Assembly (NCBI GenBank): GCA_029204225.1
Contig: CM055095.1
Span: forward strand, 64,589,976 to 64,653,975
DNA: 64,000 nt
Origin: Diphasiastrum complanatum
Lineage: Eukaryota > Streptophyta > Lycopodiopsida > Lycopodiales > Lycopodiaceae
Direction of reading: 5' to 3'
Part shown: piece by piece, positions 33,230-43,445 of the stretch
How positions within the stretch are numbered: position 1 is the stretch's first letter
How the letters are laid out: each line of letters starts with the position of its first letter
Notes under the pieces: model-generated
Database searches by the model: none
What the model was told of the DNA's origin: nothing
The model's input: only the letters and a program-made list of their open reading frames with translations
Program-made: the position numbers and the translations under genes

Positions 33230-33640
33230 ATGGCACATCATGAGCAAAAGAAGATGGCGAGGATGGCGCTTCTAGCACATCCTTGAGCTCAACATCGGTA
33301 GAGTAGTAGTGACACAACCTGCTAACATTAACGGGCGTATCGAACAACTTGCCTTGTCGGTCGGCGAGAATGACTGCACCTTTAGGTCGGATCTCTACTA
33401 CCTTGTACGGTCCTTCTCCCTGAAACTTAAGCTTGCCTTTATGAGCCTTGGCGTTGTATTACAAGGCCAATTCTCCCTTGATGAAATCCTTGATCTTGAT
33501 ATTTCGATCATGCCAAGTTTTTCTATGTTGTTTCTCCACAATTAGGGCATGAAGCGCTAGGAAGCAAGTTTCATGAAGTTGAGAAGGTTGTCTAATCTCC
33601 TCTATTGTGTCTTGTTGGGTGCAAGTGTAGTGGCTTGGCA
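33230..33640 (-). pseudogene. Gypsy integrase C-terminal fragment
   Basis: Minus-strand translation from 33641: PSQLHETCFLALHALIVEKQ, KTWHDRNIKIKDFIKGELAL, stop, then KGKLKFQGEGPYKVVEIRPK and FDTPVNVSRLCHYY. This is the same C-terminal integrase module as in elements F and G, one stop into the fragment. To its right on the same strand is a gag piece (33734-33937), so everything from protease to the DDE core has been deleted between them. Confidence 0.8.
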
Positions 33641-33733
33641 TGGGGTTTGTGCCCTAGTCAAGACCCATGCTGGATGAGTTTCAATTGGCAAGGTCTCCAC
33701 TTGCACTGAACAAATAGGAGCAGCAGGTTTGGA

Positions 33734-33937
33734 TTAGGATGGGCAGTCCTTCACGTGATGTTCAATACCCCAGTTTTCACAAGCTGGAGGAAAGCGGAGT
33801 TTATTTGGGCAACGAATACTAGGATGCTTACCTGCGCAAATAAAACATCCCCATATTGCTGGGAGTTGATGTGCGGCATATACAGCTTGGTTTAGATTGT
33901 AAGCTTGGGCATTGGGATCCATTTCTAGATTTCTCAC
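33734..33937 (-). pseudogene. Gypsy gag zinc-knuckle fragment
   Basis: Minus-strand frame MRNLEMDPNAQAYNLNQAVY with one zinc knuckle CFICAGKHPSIRC (spacing CX2CX3HX4C) and a second, degenerate one, CENWGIEHHVKDC, in which the second Cys is Trp. Such knuckles bind RNA in the Gag nucleocapsid. It is truncated at both ends. Confidence 0.7.
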
Positions 33938-34115
33938 TTCGGCATGGCGGCTACGTCGCCGCCTCTTTGCAAAGATTTCGAAATGTGTGATCGGTCAAAA
34001 GACAGAGTATGAAGCCTCCTAACTCTGAATGGTAGTACTAGACACTGTCTAGTGTGGTTTGCGGTACCCCAAATAGACGAATGAGAGATTTTTTTGCAAA
34101 CCTCTCACACAAATG

Positions 34116-34322
34116 GCACTTTTCACAACAACTAGAAAGTATTGTAAAAATATCCCCCGACTCAACAGATTTTCAATCTGTCTGATATTGCTTTGGCCTT
34201 TCTGATTCCTCTGGGACTGTGCTTTTCACAACAACTAGGAAGTATTGTAAAAAATCTTTCCACTCAACAGATTTTCAATCTGTCTGATGTTGCCTTGGCC
34301 TTTCTGATGCCTCCGGGACTGT
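34116..34322. repeat. Tandem duplication of about 105 bp
   Basis: CACAACAACTAGnAAGTATT to CTCTGGGACTGT at 34116-34220 is repeated at 34221-34322 with few differences. It lies inside the internal region of the minus-strand copia whose primer-binding site is at 34498. Confidence 0.85.
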
Positions 34323-34497
34323 GTCTTCATTCCCCACTGATGATTTTGAGCTCCAAACCTGCAAAATACACCAAAGAAGGATTTCTTCCAACCGTTTTTG
34401 TCTCTCCAAGCTTTCACCTCCCATGAAGGACCTTCTCACTTCATTGCGGAGCCTGTGACAAGTTGTATCCACTGATCAGGCACGCAGGACTATCGTT

Positions 34498-34509
34498 GCT
34501 CTGATACCA
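34498..34509 (-). other. Primer-binding site, copia with 262-bp LTR
   Basis: Minus strand TGGTATCAGAGC directly after LTR end TTGACA. Confidence 0.85.
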
Positions 34510-34771
34510 TGTCAATAATTAGATATGCAACATCAAGCATTCACCATAAGCAATCACCACAAGAAGACGGAAGAAGAACACGCACAATCACACCATCATA
34601 CTAACTCATTTAGAATGTAAAATGTACAAATAAATCTTGAACACTGATAGAGAGAGAAAACCTACGAGTAGACTAATAGACTAGCCTATAGCTAATGACA
34701 ACTGGTCACAGCTGTCAACATTAATGTACATCGTAAATAATAATAATGAAGTTTATCATTGATTTCTAACA
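34510..34771 (-). mobile_element. Short copia 5' LTR (about 262 bp)
   Basis: Plus strand TGTCAATAATTAG to GATTTCTAACA, canonical TG...CA ends, flanked by a primer-binding site. The internal part to the left (33940-34497) has no intact domain. It abuts the F2 copy at 34772. Confidence 0.75.
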
Positions 34772-35098
34772 CCAATAGCCCTTGATAGCAATAAATCATT
34801 GCGAACGCAAGAAAATCACATCAGCGTAGCAAGGCTTTATTATTGCACTGCACTCACTTCAGCCCTCCATGTTGATATGGTGGAGCTATAAAAAACCTAC
34901 AACTTTCTATAGGGTATGCTCCATTACTACAAACCAATGCCCTACCTGAACAAATTACGATGGCAAATGATGGAGGCCATCGGCACCACAATCTACCACT
35001 CCTGACAGCAACAATCTTGCCTCCAAAAAGCGCAAAAGATCTAGGAAGAAAACGCTTTGATTGGTGTGGGGCCACCAGTCCAATAAGGAGGGGGATAA
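34772..35098 (+). pseudogene. Element F2, coding end before the polypurine tract
   Basis: Matches the minus strand of 20043-20340 at DNA and protein level, with extra stops (for example after DMVEL and YHS). It ends with the polypurine tract AAGGAGGGGGATAA at 35085-35098. Confidence 0.7.
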
Positions 35099-35188
35099 TG
35101 TTAGCATCTGCACTAACACAAAGAAAAATAAAACTTCGTGGCATGTGTTTTGTAAGTCCACGTATGAGTATATGTTAATAAACTTCCA
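35099..35188 (+). mobile_element. Element F2 3' LTR, first part
   Basis: Starts TGTTAGCATCTGCAC directly after the polypurine tract. It is interrupted by copia B after about 90 bp and continues at 41213. Confidence 0.75.
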
Positions 35189-35458
35189 CTTAGAATTTGC
35201 TTTGCACAGGAACACAGATCATGCTACACAGTAACACAGACATAAAACACTCTCCACAACAAGCTCACATAGCAACTGTCTTTCCCAAAATGAAATTACA
35301 CTGTACATATAGTTGTTCACTCAGGCAACCCATGCATGACCCAGGCTGCCATTGGCGGGACGCGTGTCCCGTCGACTTGCCTCGTGGCGAGGCCAACTGA
35401 TCCTTATCCACTGATAGAACCCACAGTACAGTAACATAGTGATTCTACTTTGATTCTA
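35189..35458 (-). mobile_element. 3' LTR of copia element B
   Basis: About 270 bp, starting CTTAGAATTTGC and ending TTTGATTCTAA on the plus strand. The polypurine tract AAGGGAGAGAG abuts on the minus strand. By hand alignment about 18 mismatches separate it from the 5' LTR at 40937-41209, which implies a fairly old insertion. Confidence 0.88.
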
Positions 35459-35514
35459 ACTCTCTCCCTTAAAGTAGAGTCACTTTTTATACAGTCATAT
35501 ACATAGCTTTAAAG

Positions 35515-38500
35515 TCAACAAACTTTAAGTACAGAAAGCTTTGATCTAAACTTATCAAACTTTTCTCCAGTAAGTGGCTTAGTGAAAATATCAGTTAGTT
35601 GTTCTTCTATGCTACAATGAACAACATGAATTTCACGACTCAGCAGCCTCTCACGTATGAAGTGATACTGAATCTCAATGTGTTTAGTTCTCGCATGGAA
35701 CATTGGATTCTTTGCTAGCTTAATGCCACTCTGACTGTTGCTATGTAAAGTCATGAGATTTTTCTGCTTCATGCCAATTTCTTCCAAGATTTGTCTCAAC
35801 CATATAGCTTCCTGTGCTGCACTACACATTGCCTTATACTCTGCTTCCGTGGTGGAAAGAGCAATTGTACTTTGCTTCTTACTAGACCAGGAAAAGAAAC
35901 TACCACAAAACTGGAATATATATCCTGTGGTGGATCTACGATCATCATAGTCACCTCCCCAATCCGCATCCACATAGCCACACAACTCAGGTAAACCATC
36001 ATGCTTCTTGTAAATCAAGCCATACTCTGAAGTGCCTTTCACATAAAGCAAAATGCGTTTAGCTGCCTTCCAATGCATTTCCGTAGGTGCTGCCATAAAT
36101 TGACTTACAAAGCATATATTTGGTCTAGTCGTGTTAAGGTAAATCAAGCTCCCTACTAATTGTCTATATAGCGTAGCATCAAATGAGTGTGACTCATCAA
36201 GCTTAGAAAGATTTTTACCTGGTTCAATAGGAGTGTTTATTGGTTTGCAATCCTGCAACCTAAACCTGTGCAGCAACTCTTTGACATACTTCACCTGTGT
36301 TAAACCCACTTCATGTCCTTTTTGCCACACTTCTACTCCAAGGCAATAATGCAACAGGCTGAGATCTATCATCTTGAATTGTTCCATGAGGCCTTTCCTA
36401 ATCATGTCTATCATCTCTTAATTATTTCCCGTAATAATCAGGTCATCAACATAAAGAGCAATCAAAGCAACAATACCATCAAAGCATAAGACATATAGAT
36501 TTGGATCAGAATATGTTCTCACCATCCCTTTGAACAGAAGTAGACATCAATCCTGCTATACCACGCACGTGGTGCTTGTTTAAGACCATAAAGCACTTTC
36601 TTCAAGCGACATACTTTATTTTCTTGTCCCTTCGTTACAAAGCCTTTAGGTTGATCCATGAACACTTCTTCTTCTAACTCACCATCTAGAAAAGCAGATT
36701 TCACATCCATCTGATGCAAAGGCCAACCAAAATGTGAAGCTAAAGCAATAAGTAGACGTAGAGTATTCCACTTACAAACCGGCGCAAAGGTCTCCTCATA
36801 GTCGATGCCTTTATTTTGTGCACTTTGATCACTAATCTTGCTTTGTGTTTTGCTATACTTCCATCTGCATGGTACTTAGTCTTGTATACCCATTTGCAAC
36901 CAATGGGTTTCTTGCCAACTGGTGGTTCTACTAAGTCCCATGTGCTATGCTTAGCAATTGAATCCATCTCCTCTCCCATGGCCTTGACCCAAATGTCATC
37001 ATCCTTCGCTTCACCATAAGTCGAAGGTTCTTTGCTTTGAATAATGTTAGATAAGAGAGCATAATTTGCTTCATACCTTTCAGGTAGTATCTTCTCTCTT
37101 GTTGATCTTCGCAGCTCTCCCTGGTTAGATGATCCTGGAAAGTCATTTATGTCGCGGCTCTCCAACAATCTCTCAAACCACTTAGGGAGCTTTCTGTCAA
37201 GTGATCGACTTCCTGGTGAAAATGTATCCCACGGTACATCCTTCTCCTTGCGTTTGTCACCTACAACTTCAATCCTTCTTACACCAAAAGGTTTGTCCCT
37301 ACCTCTCCAACCTGTTTCTTGAGCTTGAGTAGTAGCTAATCTTGAGATGTATCCTCATGTTCATCACTCGGAAGGTCAATGAATGGATCATCATCAGGTG
37401 GTATCCTCACTATACCATCTTTCCCACTGGATGTGTCTATCTTCTCAGCATCCTCGTCTTCATACATCTTGGATTGATCAAAGATAACATCACAGCTTAT
37501 ATGGATTTTGTTTTCGACTGGATGAAAACATTTATAGCCCTTCACACGATCATCATATCCTAGGGATATGCACTTGATAGCTTTTACATCAAGTTTACAT
37601 CTCTCTTCCTTAGGAATGTGTACAAAGGCCTTACATCCAAAGATTCGCAAGTGGTTCACCTTTGGCTTCTTCTTCGTGAATGCTTCCTCAGGTGTTATCT
37701 TTGGTATGGCAATGGTAGGACTTCTATTTTGAAGATAGACTGTCGTGCTACATGCTTCTGACCAAAAATCTTTTGGTAGTTTCATCTCAGCTAGCATAGA
37801 TCTGGCACTTTCCACAATCGTACGATTCTTGCGCTCAGCTACACCATTGAGAGCAGGAGTATGAGCTTGCGTAAATTGTCTTTTAATCCCGCATTGATCA
37901 CAAAGATCATTGAAGTCATTACACTTGTACTCAACTCCACTATATGATCTTAGGACTTTGATCTTCCTACCTGTCTGATTTTCAACCAATGCTTTGAAGC
38001 TCTTGAAGTTATCAAATGCATCTAATTTCTTCTTCAAGAAGTAGATCCATGTCTTACGTGACATATCATCAATAAAGGTCATGAAATAGAAGGCTTTACC
38101 TAAGGACATAGTCCTCATAGGCCCGCATAAATCTGTGTGGATTAAATCCAGGATGTTCTTTGCTTTTGCAACACCCCCTTTATTGAACTGCTCTTGATGC
38201 TGCTTCCCATATACACAAGATTCGCACATCGATTTCAAGTGATCTTCTATGGTAGGCAATCATGTTACCATCTCCAATTTTCTCATCAAACTGAGGCTTC
38301 CCAAGTTCAAGTGACCAAGCCTCTTATGCCACAACTCAGTTTGCGATGGAATGGACGATACAAGTCCATGTTGCCCCTTAATTGTAGCATTCAACCTGTA
38401 CAGTTTTGTATTGGGCTCTCTCACTCCATCTGCAATAACTTTGAACTTTTGGTTCGCATCCTTCACAAAGCAACGATCATGGGCAAATTCTACTTTCAAC

Positions 38501-39643
38501 TTTTGATTAGTAATGACTCCAACAGAAAGTAGATTTTTTTTCAAACCAGGTACGTAAAGTACCTCCATGATCATCCTGCTTTTTCCATCAAGTAGTTGGA
38601 TTGAAACGGTGCCTATCCCCTTGATCATGCACACCTCACCATTTGCTTGTGAAACAGATGTTCCATTATCCAACACCTTTAAACTACTAAACCAATTCTT
38701 GCTACCTGTCATGTGTGTTGTGGATCCTGAGTCAATATACCATGCTTGATCATCTTGATTAGATGACAATGCAGATATGAAGATGCTAGAGTCTTCAATC
38801 ACCCTCATCAACAAGGTTACCTGCTTGTTTTGGTTTCCCCTTGCCTTGTTCCACCAGGAATTTGCGACATTCACTCTTCCAATGGCCCTTTTTACCACAA
38901 TGGAAGCACTTGCCTTTATTTTTAGTTTTACTGGAAGATCCCTCATCCTCCTGAGACTTGGCAAATTGCTGCTTAGACTTCTTGTTGCCCTTGCCCTTGC
39001 CCTTGCCTTGTTTTTGGCGTGTTGCAAGTGCCTGATCGTCAGTATTTTGACGCCTAGCTTTCACATTTCTCGTCGTTGCTCTTCCTGCATCAAGATTCAT
39101 GTGAGCTCGTCAAAGGTTGGCAATCTTTCTCTTGATGCTATTCCGCTCACAAACATCTGATAGGGTTCTGTAATGCCCCACAATGCATTGTGCACCAGCT
39201 CCACATCACGTATGCGCTCACCAATAGAATGCAGTTCATCTCTCATTGTCTTGATTCTGGTCATGTACGTCTGAAATGTGCTCTCCTTGTTCCATGCGGG
39301 CACTATTCAGCTTTGACTTTAGAAAGATGATTCTTGACGGATTTGATGTCTCGAACTGCTCCTTTAGCACATCCCATGCCTGTCTGGGTGTAATAGCATC
39401 ACAAATGTGGGTAATGATGTGATCCTTCACTGACAAGTTAATGAAGGTCAAAGCTTTCCTCATCTTTTTGTCGAACACTTTGATGTCTGCTTCATTTGGC
39501 GGCCTTCTCTCATCACCTGTGACGACTTCCCACACGTCTTTCTCCATCAATATGTTTTTCATTTTGAATTTCCACACTGCATAGTTGAAAATCCCGTCCA
39601 ATTTGCTACTTTCACTCAATATGGACTCTCCCATGTTTGCCAT
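35515..39643 (-). pseudogene. Copia element B Gag-Pol polyprotein, near full length
   Basis: Complete Ty1/copia order on the minus strand. Gag starts at 39643 (MANMGESILSESSKLDGIFN, then AVWKFKMKNILMEKDVW) and has the zinc knuckle CFHCGKKGHWKSEC near 38900. Protease has WYIDSGSTTHMTGS. The pre-integrase segment has LWHKRLGHLNLG and CESCVYGKQH. Integrase has DLIHTDLCGPM, FIDDMSRKTWIYF and PALNGVAERKNRT, but the second catalytic site reads LRSYSGVEY, with Tyr where copy A has Asp. RT has MDVKSAFLDGELEEE, YGLKQAPRAWY and LYVDDLIITG, with a TAA at 36418-36420. RNase H has ADWGGDYDDRRSTTGY and is open for 299 codons to 35515. At least six frame breaks (near 39240, 39100, 38260, 37336, 36740 and 36520) make it inactive. 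Confidence 0.94.
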
Positions 39644-40935
39644 CGCAAAACTGCTTGAAACTTCTGCCTTAGGCTAAGAACAGTATGCGGCGGCCAGCAG
39701 TGATGTTAGAAGTTGAAAATAATGACCTGCACTTTTTCCCTTACCAGGCCACTCGCCGCTATTCCACCAATTTGAAAGCCAAATTGGCGTCGCCTTCCGA
39801 AATGCACTCAGTCGTCAACTCCCAACAACGTGCCCAGTGGAATGGTGAAATCAATTCTGACGTATTCCGAATACTTTCTCCACTACAATCACTCTATTTT
39901 GTTGTACCGTACTTGCAGGTATAGTCCGGGTGCCCTTTGTTTGGAGGTTATAGCCTTTCGTTTGGGTCAAAACGGGCAAAGGACCCAAAAATAGGGACTT
40001 TTCTAGTTTTTGAACTGTTTCTTCACCTTGAAGAAACTTCACTCTTCACTTGTGAAGGGACCCAACTCAACTTTCTGTATGAAATTTTTTAATGAAGTTG
40101 AAGGCCAGAATGCACTTCACTTCTTCAGGGCCCTGTTCAAGGCTCATCCAATGGCTGAACCAAATCTTGTGGTCCAAATTTCTCTCCCATCACAAGTTCT
40201 GGACCGTCGATTCATTTGACACCTCATACAAAGGTCCAAACTGCATCTGGGCATTGAACCACACTCCTACAGTCGCTATGGTCATTGAGACACTACAGTA
40301 ACCATTGCGTTGGGCGCGCGAACAGCCCAAGACCTCCATGTCTGTGGCCGCGCCTCCCCACTCTCAAAAATGTCAGATCTAACTCGCCTGTGGATCGTTT
40401 TGAGCACAATCTGAGGCCTGGAGCAAGGTCGCCCTACTGATTCCAAGACTGTAGGGTGTTCAGTCAGGAAATTCCATGGAGAAACGGTGATTTTAGCTGA
40501 ACTTGACAAAGTGGCTTTTTTTTTCACCTTTTTATCGCAAATCTGCTAGGTTAACTGTCTGGAGACAAATCTCTGACATAAACCTCAGAATCTCTCCATG
40601 GCTGGTTGACAATGTACGGCATCCAAAATGGTGTGCAAACAGCAAAGAAATCACCAGTTATGTATAAGAAACCGTAACCCCAAGCCCGGTTTCAATTTTC
40701 AGCTGGCTTCAAAATTGTCAATTTTTCACCAAATTTTTCCATGTCTGATGCTATGCACAGGCTAATAATCCCTCTGCTGAGCTTAGCAAGCCTCTGTAAA
40801 TCAGAAACCGTGCACCAGTGCTTCTCTTTCCGTCTTCAACCCGCCGTAAACCCTGAACTCTCAGAAGACAGTTCTCCCGAAGCTCTCTTCAACGGCGATG
40901 CTGTACTGTGTACACTCCCTGTACGGCTGATACCA
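39644..40935 (-). mobile_element. Long untranslated leader of copia B
   Basis: About 1.3 kb between the primer-binding site and gag start, with no recognisable domain on either strand. Many plant copia leaders are much shorter. Short open frames are present but none has protein-like features. Confidence 0.6.
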
Positions 40936-40936
40936 A
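40925..40936 (-). other. Primer-binding site of copia B
   Basis: Minus strand TTGGTATCAGCC beside the 5' LTR end TTCTAAG. It matches the initiator tRNA-Met site (TGGTATCAGAGC) for its first nine bases. Confidence 0.8.
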
Positions 40937-41211
40937 CTTAGAATTTGCTTTGAACAGGAACACAGATCATGCTACATAGTAACACAAACAGAAAATACTC
41001 TCCACAACAAGCTCTCATAGCAACTGTCTTTCTCAAAATGAAATTACACTGTACATATAGTTGTTCACTCAGGCAACCCATGCATGACCCAAGTTGCCGT
41101 TGGCGGGACGTGTGTGCCATCGACTTGCCTCGTGGCAAGACCAACTGATCCTTATCCACTGATAGGACCCACAGTACAGTAACACAGTGATTCTACTTTA
41201 ATTCTAACTCT
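40937..41211 (-). mobile_element. 5' LTR of copia element B
   Basis: Partner of 35189-35458. The flanks contain CTTC on both sides (AAACTTCCAC before, CTCTTCTGTC after). Alignment with the uninterrupted LTR of F1 suggests a 4-5 bp target duplication around CTTC. Confidence 0.85.
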
Positions 41212-41212
41212 T

Positions 41213-41494
41213 CTGTCGTGGCATGTGTTTTGTAAGCCCATGAGTAGAAGCTTAAATAATAATAAAATAGCTTAAACTTAGATTTAGAACTTAGACTTAG
41301 GAAACTTAAGATTAGAAATATTTTGTCTTAAGTTTTCCTAAGTTAAGAAACTTTGAAGTTCTAAATCCAAAGTTCTAGAAAGGCTAGAAATAGATTAGTC
41401 CCATAAGTTAGTGGATACTTATGGAAGACCCTCCTTGCCATAAAAGGAGAGGTATAAATGCCTTGTAAATAATACTTTGAGGTTATGCTAAATT

Positions 41495-41591
<97 letters not shown>

Positions 41592-41690
41592 TTGAGAAAT
41601 GATTCTATTCCTTGTGTTCCCATTGGAAGCTGCATAGCTTGAGGGAAGGTGCTCAGGCCTCCTCTTGTCTCCTTTCATTGGTTTTTATTG
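41213..41690 (+). mobile_element. Element F2 3' LTR, second part
   Basis: Continues the LTR begun at 35099: CGTGGCATGTGTTTTGTAAG through GCATAGCTTGAGGGAAGGTG matches the minus strand of 19590-19925. The LTR end itself (matching 19490-19580) is lost, and another LTR begins at about 41690. A TA-rich TTATGGAAGACC...CATAAAAGG stretch at 41417-41450 may hold the promoter. Confidence 0.75.
41496..41589. repeat. (CT)n microsatellite, 47 units, inside the F2 LTR
   Basis: Pure CT repeat. The same place in the F1 LTR (about 19645-19655) has only TAGAGAGCAAG, so the array expanded after the copies separated. Confidence 0.95.
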
Positions 41691-42269
41691 TGGCATGTTT
41701 TTATTCGCTTTATGGCTAGTTTAGCGCGCAATCTATCATTTCCATTCCCTTTGGATGTTAATCTAGGATTTAGTTTAATCACCTTGCTAGTTGGGTAAGC
41801 CTTAGTAAGGTTTTTTATTTTGTCATTTTAGATAGCTTCATTTCCATTCCGAACACTTAGAGTTGGGTAAGCCTTAGTGCTTCATCATTGTCCTTTATTT
41901 CTGCATTTCTGTTTGAAGCTTGGTAGAAACTTAGAAAGTGGACGATCCTCTCTATACTATACCGCATCGTGAGTAGATCTAGCCATCTGGAGAGTGGGGG
42001 CCTTCTTGGAGGGCGCACTATTTTCCCTCCCAGTTGGGCCCTAGCCACCGGAAGCTTCCTTTTAGGGCTTCCTCTTGGCTATAAGTAGGAAAACTGTGTC
42101 ATTTGTTATGCAGCTGATGATATTGATCTCTCTCTTTAGTCTCCTTAATCTCTCTCTTTCCTGCTTTCTAGGGTTAAGTTTTGCTTATGTGCTGCTTTCA
42201 TAGCTTCAGTCTTGCTTATGTGATGCTTTCATAACTTAGCTCTAGATCAGCTGTGGCTCTATTCGTAAC
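41690..42269 (+). mobile_element. Copia-type 5' LTR, plus strand
   Basis: Defined by the primer-binding site at 42271. It contains GGCTATAAGTAGG at about 42078 as a TATA box and a 30-bp tandem duplication at 42181-42240 (TTGCTTATGTGnTGCTTTCATA). The left end near TGTGGCATG at 41690 is uncertain. No coding from this element remains downstream. Confidence 0.65.
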
Positions 42270-42270
42270 T

Positions 42271-42282
42271 TGGTATCAGAGC
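42271..42282 (+). other. Primer-binding site on plus strand
   Basis: TGGTATCAGAGC, matching the initiator tRNA-Met complement, follows the LTR end CGTAACT. Confidence 0.85.
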
Positions 42283-42955
42283 ACTTTCCTGTGCACTACT
42301 TTTTCAGATTTAGTGGAGGTTGTCCAGCGCCCTACTAACCCATCACTTTTGTCGATTTTTTCATCATCACCCCTTTCTATTTTTATGAGATTTCAATTCT
42401 CAAAAATCACATGTTGTCTTGAAATATTGTTTCATTTTTCACTATGATGGTTTTACGAAATTTATAAAATAAAGCTTGTAGTGATCTATCAAATATATAC
42501 ATTTTTGGCACTTCATTGAATTTTGGCCTAAAAATAATGTAATAAAAAAATACCAAAAAAAGTATTTTTTTTTTCAAAGTCCCCCAAAAATTGTCATCGC
42601 ATTTCATGTCTCTTTTCATGATTTTTAATATTGTGGATTTCTTTATGCTAATCCCATCCAATTCAATAAGAGAAGTTTAAAGAACAAGATAGTTAGGGGG
42701 GTTAGAAAAAAAAAATTTACAGTCTATGTCATTACATTTTATTATAGTTAATGCTGGTGTAAAACCAAACTTTCACAATAGTTTTTATCAATTTTTCTTC
42801 TTTTTATTTTGGCAAATTATAACTTTTGTCATGATGTGTTGGTTTTTTCTATGAGTATTGGAGCTCCAATGCTTTGTCAATAAATGTAAATGAAGCTCAA
42901 GTAGCTCAACCTCTATATGCATGGATCAATTTAATCATTCATACACAAACTTTTT
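42283..42955. other. AT-rich stretch, no gene seen
   Basis: The truncated leader of the preceding copia element probably continues for an unknown distance. All frames contain many stops. Confidence 0.6.
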
Positions 42956-43445
42956 AATGAGCTACTGTGACAATATATTAAAAATTTTCCAGCCTTTAAT
43001 AGAAAAGTTCACGACTATTTTATTTGGAATTGATTATATCAAAATGTGCGTTTGGATGAAATAGATATTTTTCCTCGTTGTCTTTGTATCAAAGGCAAAA
43101 CACTAGACGAGGATGTTTCTCACTTGTTTTTTTCATTGTTATATCCCTCTGTGGAGAACAGTGACTGACCTTTTCATTACTTGCTTTCATGCAAGATTTA
43201 AAAGGTTCAGCCACGTTGCTCTTCTACTTAACGATATCATATTTGAGGATGTTGACATCAATGCTTTTTGGTAGTGTATTAGAGTTGTTACTCTTTGGAA
43301 TATTTGGTTAGACAGAATTAGCAGGAAATTTGGGAATGGTGATCACATCCTCTGCCTCCTACTTCTCTTTAAAGAGACAAAGAAACTTTTTCTTTTTTTA
43401 AACCTAGTTTTTATCTGTACTTTGTATAAAGTCATTAATCTACGG
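42956..43445 (+). pseudogene. LINE-type 3' coding remnant (zinc-binding end)
   Basis: Plus-strand translation in broken frames: DEDVSHLFF, then LLLFGIFG-TELAGNLGMVI. The DEDVSHLFF block resembles the zf-RVT segment (EDVSHLFFxC) at the end of plant L1-type ORF2, and the following Trp/Leu-rich piece resembles its tail. It is strongly decayed and assigned on short motifs only. Confidence 0.4.

Noticed and set aside
40741-40941. 66-codon plus-strand frame next to the copia B LTR
   Set aside because: It lies antisense in the leader, overlaps the primer-binding site and shows no domain.
41361-41678. 105-codon Arg-Glu frame on the minus strand
   Set aside because: It translates the (CT)n array inside the F2 LTR.
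12355-42282. TGGTATCAGAGC sites as possible initiator tRNA genes
   Set aside because: Only the 12-base primer-binding complement is present in each case, next to LTR ends; no tRNA cloverleaf sequence surrounds it.
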